Below, one piece after another: positions 30,728 through 34,840 of a DNA stretch of 34,840 bases. Source of the DNA: Loigolactobacillus binensis (lineage in GTDB: Bacteria; Bacillota; Bacilli; Lactobacillales; Lactobacillaceae); assembly GCF_005405165.1 (NCBI RefSeq), contig NZ_BJDN01000027.1, positions 1-34,840 on the forward strand. The letters run 5' to 3'. The translations under genes and the position numbers were made by a program. The notes beneath the pieces are model-generated. The model did no database searches. It had not been told where the DNA came from and saw only the letters and a list, made by a program, of their open reading frames with translations. Numbering within the stretch: the first letter of the stretch is position 1; the number at the start of each line of letters is the position of its first letter.

Positions 30728-31357
30728 GTGGCAGCAGTGAATATACTTGGTATCGTGCTTTGGTTGATCGTGCTGGGCTGCATTTGGTTTACGTTACACA
30801 GTATTCGTAGCCGGCGTCTGCGGCGGATCGTCAAGCATGAACAGCAATTTAGCGGTAAAGATTTCACCATATCCACGCTGTTGGTGCTCGTCGCGGTATT
30901 ATTGCTGGGAACGGCCAGTTATTTAACGTTCTTTCGGGATGTTAATCTGGAAGACACCAAGGCAGTGTCGTTGAAGTATAACTATGAACCGCTGGTCATG
31001 ACGCAGATCAACGGTAAGTTCTATGACGTGAAGGTGGAAAATGGCAACGGTAAGCAGCCGCTGCAACACTACACTTATTGGGTCAAAGGTGCGCGTTATC
31101 AGATCACCAGCGCTAACGCAACCGTTGTCGCTGGACCAAAGCCTGTCGATTTAACCGCTGCAAATTATCCATGGCCACACAAAGAAATTGCGCGGCAGGA
31201 TAAGAAGTATGAGCAAGCCTTTACCGCTAATTTAACGGCGACATATAAATCAACTTGGCTTAACGGCCTTGGTTTACGTGCTGGGCGGACAGCGACGCAT
31301 TTTACGATCATTCGGGTGCCTAATTCATCCGTGATTTATTTGAAACCTGCTAAATAG
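30728..31357 (+). CDS. Small membrane protein of unknown function
   Basis: A 209-residue protein I do not recognise. It has two N-terminal membrane helices (ILGIVLWLIVLGCIWFTL, about residues 6-23; TLLVLVAVLLLGTASYLTFF, about residues 47-66) joined by a basic loop (RSRRLRRIVKHEQ). An extracytoplasmic domain of about 140 residues follows, with alternating beta segments (MTQINGKFYDVKVENGNGK, HFTIIRVPNSSVIYLK). The GTG at 30728 is preferred because AGGGGGG precedes it at about 6 nt; the open frame to 30608 would give a Cys- and Arg-rich tail without SD. The layout recalls DUF4811-type proteins of lactobacilli, but that is only an impression. Confidence 0.7.
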   Translation: MAAVNILGIVLWLIVLGCIWFTLHSIRSRRLRRIVKHEQQFSGKDFTISTLLVLVAVLLLGTASYLTFFRDVNLEDTKAVSLKYNYEPLVMTQINGKFYDVKVENGNGKQPLQHYTYWVKGARYQITSANATVVAGPKPVDLTAANYPWPHKEIARQDKKYEQAFTANLTATYKSTWLNGLGLRAGRTATHFTIIRVPNSSVIYLKPAK

Positions 31358-31365
31358 TCATTCAG

Positions 31366-31410
31366 ATACGACTGACCGACGTTTCGTTGCCGGTGAGTCG
31401 TATTTATTTG
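31366..31410 (+). terminator. Terminator of the membrane-protein gene
   Basis: ATACGACT (31366-31373) pairs with AGTCGTAT (31396-31403), with an inner ACCG/CGGT stem, then TTATTTG. Confidence 0.65.
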
Positions 31411-31436
31411 ACTAAATCAAGCGCGCTTGATTTAGT
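31411..31436. repeat. 26-bp perfect palindrome upstream of prs
   Basis: ACTAAATCAAGCG followed directly by its exact reverse complement, with no spacer. It has no T run, so it is not a simple terminator. A further stem (AAAAGC-GCTT-GCTTTT) lies just beyond, followed by the prs promoter region. It could be an operator, a cruciform, or a leader hairpin. Confidence 0.6.
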
Positions 31437-31519
31437 TGGAAACGCCAAAAGCGCTTGCTTTTAGTGTATAAAATGCTACTATTTTCTTGATAGATAATTC
31501 CTAAAAACGGAGGATTCGC

Positions 31520-32500
31520 ATGGAAGAACATAATTTAGACCCGCAGTTGCGATTGATCGCGCTTAATGCTAACCGACCACTGGCGGAAAAAATTGCCCAA
31601 GCGACTGGGGTGCAACTCGCCAAAACAGCCGTTAAACAATTTAGTGATGGTGAGATTCAGATCAATCTTGAAGAAAGTATTCGGGGCGACGAAGTGTTCG
31701 TGATCCAGTCGATTTCTGATCCGATCAATCAAAGTTTGATGGAATTGATGATCATGATCGATGCTTTGCGGCGGGCCAGCGCTAAGTTCATCAATGTTGT
31801 GATTCCGTATTATGGCTATTCCCGGCAGGACCGCAAAGCGCGGGCGCGGGAGCCCATTACGGCTAAGTTGATCGCTAATTTATTGGAAATGGACGGCGCC
31901 ACGCGGGTGATCGCTTTGGATTTACATGCTGCTCAGATACAAGGTTTCTTCGATATTCCGGTGGATCATTTACAGGCGGCACCTTTGCTGGCTAATTATT
32001 TTAAAACCAACGGCTTAACCGATGTGGTGGTCGTTTCGCCGGATCATAGCAGTGTGGCGCGCGCACGGCAAATGGCAACCTTATTAGGCGGCGTGCCAAT
32101 CGCGATCATCGACCGGCGGCAAGCCGCTGATCGTACTGGTGAACATCTAAGTATTATTGGTGATGTGGCCGGTAAAAAGACGATCGTAGTCGATGACATG
32201 ATCGACACCGGCCACCGGATCATCAGCTCGGCCGAAGCCTTGAAACATGCTGGCGCAACCGAGGTCTACGCCACTGGTACCCATGCTGTGTTCTCGGATA
32301 ACGCCACTGCCAAGTTACAAGCTTCGGCAGTGCAACAAGTGGTTGTCACTGACTCGATCACAATCCCAGCCGCGAAACAATTTCCTAAGCTGGCGGTCGT
32401 TTCCGTTGGCGAATTGATCGGCCAAGCGATTAAGTTGATCCACGATGATCAACCAATTGATGAGTTATTCCACACGATTGTTGATAAAAACGAAGATTGA
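31520..32500 (+). CDS. prs: Ribose-phosphate pyrophosphokinase (paralogue with unusual PRPP loops)
   Basis: A 326-residue PRPP synthase that makes phosphoribosyl pyrophosphate from ribose-5-phosphate and ATP for nucleotide, His and Trp synthesis. Conserved blocks: [16 protein letters not shown], the flexible-loop [36 protein letters not shown], and the PP-binding loop region [12 protein letters not shown]. Two motifs are off the usual line: [17 protein letters not shown] where Prs1 has SPDHGGVTRAR, and DTGHRI where D-TGGT or DTGTR is expected. This fits a second, lactobacillar Prs2-type copy, though reduced activity cannot be excluded. The SD is GGAGGA. Stacked inverted repeats lie upstream and a structured 3' region downstream. 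Confidence 0.88.
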   Translation: MEEHNLDPQLRLIALNANRPLAEKIAQATGVQLAKTAVKQFSDGEIQINLEESIRGDEVFVIQSISDPINQSLMELMIMIDALRRASAKFINVVIPYYGYSRQDRKARAREPITAKLIANLLEMDGATRVIALDLHAAQIQGFFDIPVDHLQAAPLLANYFKTNGLTDVVVVSPDHSSVARARQMATLLGGVPIAIIDRRQAADRTGEHLSIIGDVAGKKTIVVDDMIDTGHRIISSAEALKHAGATEVYATGTHAVFSDNATAKLQASAVQQVVVTDSITIPAAKQFPKLAVVSVGELIGQAIKLIHDDQPIDELFHTIVDKNED

Positions 32501-32502
32501 TC

Positions 32503-32600
32503 GGTTGCCAGAATGTTGTTCCAAAGAATTTTACTGGCCCCAGCGCTGCGTTTTCGACGCTGCCGTGAGGTCGGTATTTCAGTCAGCAGGATTGGCAACC
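32503..32600 (+). other. Long-range inverted repeat in the prs 3' region
   Basis: GGTTGCCA (32503-32510) and TGGCAACC (32593-32600) enclose about 80 nt that can form an inner stem (CAGCG/CGCTG). It begins right after the prs stop and ends just before the terminator. It may be a 3'-UTR structure or a processed small RNA. Confidence 0.4.
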
Positions 32601-32603
32601 TAA

Positions 32604-32657
32604 AAAGTAAAAGCTCCTAAAGTTGGCTTTGAAGTCCAATTTTAGGGGCTTTTACTT
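32604..32657 (+). terminator. Terminator of prs
   Basis: GTAAAAGCTCCTAAAGTTGG pairs with CCAATTTTAGGGGCTTTTAC (two non-Watson-Crick sites), a strong stem flanked by A and T runs, so usable in both directions. Confidence 0.85.
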
Positions 32658-32659
32658 AT

Positions 32660-32982
32660 GGCTAGCGCGCGTTTTTAATGTTGATGAGCGTTTGCTTATT
32701 TTAAATAAATTTCACAAGCGTGAACCTGCTGACATTAATGATCTAAAATGGCGTGGTAACATTTAGGAGTTCTAATACGATTTTAATCATAATGGAACCG
32801 TTTTATTTTTCTGCGTTTATTTTGCGAAAAAGGGTTGACACTTTGTGAAAAATAATATAAATTCAAAGTATTGGCAGAAATAATTGTTTTTATTCACATT
32901 AGGTTTAAATCTTTATTGACATAAAGTAACCTGATTTATTCACAAAGATATGCAAAATACCCATCAAACACATTGCACTAGG
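32660..32982. other. AT-rich gene-free stretch next to the IS3 element
   Basis: No gene is seen. It holds two TTGACA hexamers (32835-32840 and 32926-32931), the second without a good -10. Two copies of TTATTCACA, which fits the DnaA-box form TTWTNCACA, lie at about 32889-32897 and 32937-32945, and an inverted pair is CTTTGTGAA/TTCACAAAG (32841-32849, 32939-32947). AT content is higher than in the neighbouring genes. Confidence 0.4.
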
Positions 32983-33027
32983 CCCTGTCAAGTTGACAAA
33001 TGAAATAATATAAAGTTGAATCTGTTT

Positions 33028-33922
33028 CTAAGCGGCTTCACTCCAGTATTCATCTGGGGTGAGGCCGTTTCTTTGTGCTGAGCGATTGTGGTGATTGAAA
33101 TATTCGATTCCTTCCTCAACCAGTCTCACAAGCTCTTCGCAAGTCTTTGCTAGTGGATGGCGAGCCATCCACCGTAACTTGAATTCGTTCCACCAGCGCT
33201 CCATTGGTGCATTGTCGTATGGTGTTCCTGGTCGAGACATGCTACGTGTGACGTTGTAACGACCAAGAAAGTTGTTGAAGGCACCAGAGGTGTAGGCTGA
33301 TCCTCGATCAGTGTGAACCAATGGGTGGACGTCACCCAGAAGCCTCAAAGGCTCGTTGGAAAACCTCGATTTCTGCTGCTGATGTTTCAGTAGCGCTCAA
33401 ATTGTAGGACAACAAACGTCGGCCGTAGAGATCAAGGACGCCACTCAAGCGCACCTTATACTTATTATTTACGCCGTAAGTCAGTTCCGTCGAATCGGAT
33501 AACCAGACCTGATTAGGACTGTCGACGTCGAAGTTCTGATTGAGCACATTGTCTTGAATGTGCTGTTCGTTCTCCTTATGTCGACTGTGCTTCTTGACCC
33601 GAATTTGACATGTCAAGCCAAGCTCCCGCATCACACGACGTACCATCTTGAAAGTAACGGGGAAGTCAATTAGTTCATCATGTTGAAGATTCACTAAAAG
33701 ATTCCCAGCACCGATACCTTGATGATGAAAATCAAACCAGTATTGTGTCCGTTCCTTGAGCTGACGATTACGGGTTTCCCAAGCAGTTTCTTCTCGATTT
33801 AACCCTTTGTAGTAAGCCTGCCGGCTTACACCGACAACGGCCAACAGCGTAGATACTGCACCGCGCTTGCCTTGACTGACCTCATTAATTGCGAAGTAAG
33901 ACAGTCGATGTTGTTTACTCAC
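33028..33922 (-). pseudogene. IS3 orfB (DDE transposase), frameshifted
   Basis: OrfB starts with GTG at 33922, overlapping the orfA stop, and encodes the IS150-type integrase core: FDVDSPNQVWLSDSTELTYG with the first Asp, VHPLVHTDRGSAYTS with the second, and TPYDNAPMERWWNEFKLRW with the Glu. The frame is lost near 33340: FQRAFEASG ends in a stop while LLGDVHPLVHTDRGS continues in another frame. This is a single-base indel, away from any programmed signal, so the enzyme is inactive. Both halves are otherwise intact, with family-like length (about 298 aa in total). Confidence 0.85.
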
Positions 33923-34593
33923 CCCCTGCGCTGGAGTTCCAGCAATTTTTTTGCGAATGCCTCCACAAGCTCTTTGTCTGCGAGCTGTGCTTTGAGCTGC
34001 CTGATTTCAAGATTGGCTTTATCGAGTTCAGTCAGTTCAGCTTGTTCTTTGTGATGGCCACGGTTGTCCACGAGTGCCTCATAGCCGCCGTGTTCGGCCT
34101 TGATCACCCATGAACGTGCTTGTTGATAAGAGACTTGGAAGTGTTCAGCGGCCTCTGTGTATGAATGCTTCAGCTTGGTGACATACTCGACAATTTCAAT
34201 GCGTTCTTCCAAGGTTGTTTTACGACTCATAGTGGGAACCTGCTTTCTGGACGGCGACGCCGTCAAAGGTTTATCCCCATTATACTTGTTCACCCAGTCT
34301 ACGACTTGCTGCGATCCACGAAGTCCAAACTTATTTGCAAGTTCATCAAAGGTGCCTTCACCTATAAGATATGCGTGGACTACTTTAAGTTTGAGTTCTT
34401 TCGAATAGTGTTTGTTTTTCTTAGCCTCCTTTAGACCATTAATTCCATCACGGGAGTATCGATCTCGCCAACGTTCTAGCGTCTTGTGATCAATGCCATG
34501 ACGATTGGCCACCGGCCGTAGTCCAGTTTTTGATTGGGTAAGTTCCTTTAAGATTGCTAATTTTTCGAGTACCGTATGTTTAGATCTGGGCAT
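33919..34593 (-). CDS. IS3 orfA (HTH/leucine-zipper protein)
   Basis: A 224-residue IS150-type OrfA. Two HTH motifs are seen (LRPVANRHGIDHKTLERWRDRY, about residues 25-46; YTEAAEHFQVSYQQARSWV, about residues 144-162), followed by a coiled coil with leucine spacing (LTELDKANLEIRQLKAQLAD) that carries it into the OrfAB fusion. It binds the IS ends. The ATG is 60 bp inside the right end. A likely -1 frameshift signal (A7 and hairpin) lies near its 3' end. Confidence 0.85.
   Translation of the reverse strand: MPRSKHTVLEKLAILKELTQSKTGLRPVANRHGIDHKTLERWRDRYSRDGINGLKEAKKNKHYSKELKLKVVHAYLIGEGTFDELANKFGLRGSQQVVDWVNKYNGDKPLTASPSRKQVPTMSRKTTLEERIEIVEYVTKLKHSYTEAAEHFQVSYQQARSWVIKAEHGGYEALVDNRGHHKEQAELTELDKANLEIRQLKAQLADKELVEAFAKKLLELQRRG
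33930..33952 (-). promoter_or_regulatory. Probable -1 programmed frameshift signal for OrfAB
   Basis: On the minus strand a run of seven A (33952-33946) is followed by the hairpin GCTGG-AACT-CCAGC. The -1 frame is open from here into orfB (reading IAGTPAQGVSKQHR), as in IS3-family OrfAB production. Confidence 0.6.
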
Positions 34594-34718
34594 ACAAAAA
34601 TCCCTCCATAGTTGTTAGATGAATTATTGTATTTCATCTGACAACCATAAAGGGATTATCGCAGCTCTGGTATAGTTAAATTGCTAAACAAAACCACATG
34701 AGAGAAGAGGACTCTATA

Positions 34719-34840
34719 TTGAAAACTTTACAGGAAATGGCATTAAATTTCAACAAAAACATTTTAGTATCGCATACGGGTGGTCAATTATCTTCCGATG
34801 GCGGGCTAACATTGTGTGTAGAGCTGATGGCAAAATTCCA
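34719..34840 (+). CDS. IS1380-type transposase, N-terminal part (runs off the window)
   Basis: A TTG start after AGAGAAGAGG, then MKTLQEMALNFNKNI and VSHTGGQLSSDGGLTLCVEL. The F-N-K ... GG-LSSDGGL pattern is the N-terminus of IS1380-family DDE transposases. Only about 40 residues are visible, and the element's left end was not identified. TATAGT at 34671-34676 may be its -10. Confidence 0.7.
   Translation, partial: MKTLQEMALNFNKNILVSHTGGQLSSDGGLTLCVELMAKF

Larger units (their letters stand above)
32983..34654. mobile_element. IS3-family (IS150-like) insertion sequence, about 1.67 kb
   Basis: The ends are imperfect inverted repeats: left CCCTGTCAAGTTGACAAATG (from 32983) and right (reverse complement) CCCTTTATGGTTGTCAGATG (from 34654), both continuing GAAATA. 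Two overlapping genes, orfA and a broken orfB, lie inside on the minus strand. No target-site duplication is visible. With orfA at 224 aa it is longer than most IS3 members. Confidence 0.8.

Noticed and set aside
33332..33348. Programmed frameshift within orfB
   Set aside because: IS3-type programmed shifting occurs at the orfA/orfB junction, where an A7-plus-hairpin signal is present. The orfB break has no slippery run and is a plain indel.
1..34840. tRNA or rRNA genes
   Set aside because: No cloverleaf-like or rRNA-like sequence was recognised on reading both strands. A tRNA search program could not be run.

Overview
The window looks like chromosomal DNA of a lactic acid bacterium of the Lactobacillaceae, most likely near Loigolactobacillus (the L. 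coryniformis/backii type). This is inferred from moderately GC-rich coding DNA, PepD/AckA/Prs-type lactobacillar proteins, cre (CcpA) sites, a T-box leader, IS30/IS3/IS1380 elements, and a lipA gene, which most lactobacilli lack. No tRNA, rRNA or CRISPR array was seen.

Bases 1-6400 are the most unusual part. A MazE-like antitoxin is followed by a wrecked mazF. Then come, on the minus strand, DUF2922 and DUF1659 genes and a small ComX/SigH-like sigma factor. Divergent from the sigma gene is a ComK-like regulator. After it lies a gene-free stretch holding ten degenerate 42-44 bp tandem units, each made of two 21-22 bp half-units, like replication iterons. A bidirectional terminator and an operon of DnaD-like replisome organiser, DnaB-type helicase, Phd-like orphan antitoxin and a small unknown protein follow. 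The DUF1659 gene and the replication operon carry the same promoter: a 10-bp box, 8 nt, then a 19-bp box, all conserved. The simplest reading is one regulon, served by the adjacent sigma factor and/or the ComK-like protein, that switches on a phage-like replication module together with the DUF1659/DUF2922 pair.

Bases 6540-8720 contain an AT-rich foreign patch (YbjQ-like, zinc-ribbon and 5'-truncated SPFH genes with their own terminator) that abuts the 3' end of a TauE/SafE-like membrane-protein gene. Bases 8800-21850 are ordinary metabolism: an unknown protein, a SufT/DUF59 Fe-S maturation factor, IlvD, a CoA-disulfide-reductase-like flavoprotein whose rhodanese domain has no active-site Cys, a secreted coiled-coil protein, a lipoate cluster (free-standing lipoyl carrier, LipA, LplA), a divergent GyrI-like/WYL-regulator pair and a P2-type cation ATPase.

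Bases 21900-25480 hold a T-box leader controlling an MFS transporter, directly followed by an IS30 transposase gene fused to the first codons of a wzz-like polysaccharide gene whose promoter survives. This looks like an IS-associated deletion of an exopolysaccharide locus. Bases 25480-32660 carry pepD, ackA, amt, a VOC protein, a small membrane protein and a prs paralogue. Bases 32660-34840 are AT-rich and contain a complete IS3-family element with a broken orfB and the start of an IS1380-type transposase. A hairpin-forming dispersed element occurs twice (about 1016-1128 and 26995-27108), each time just downstream of a coding region.
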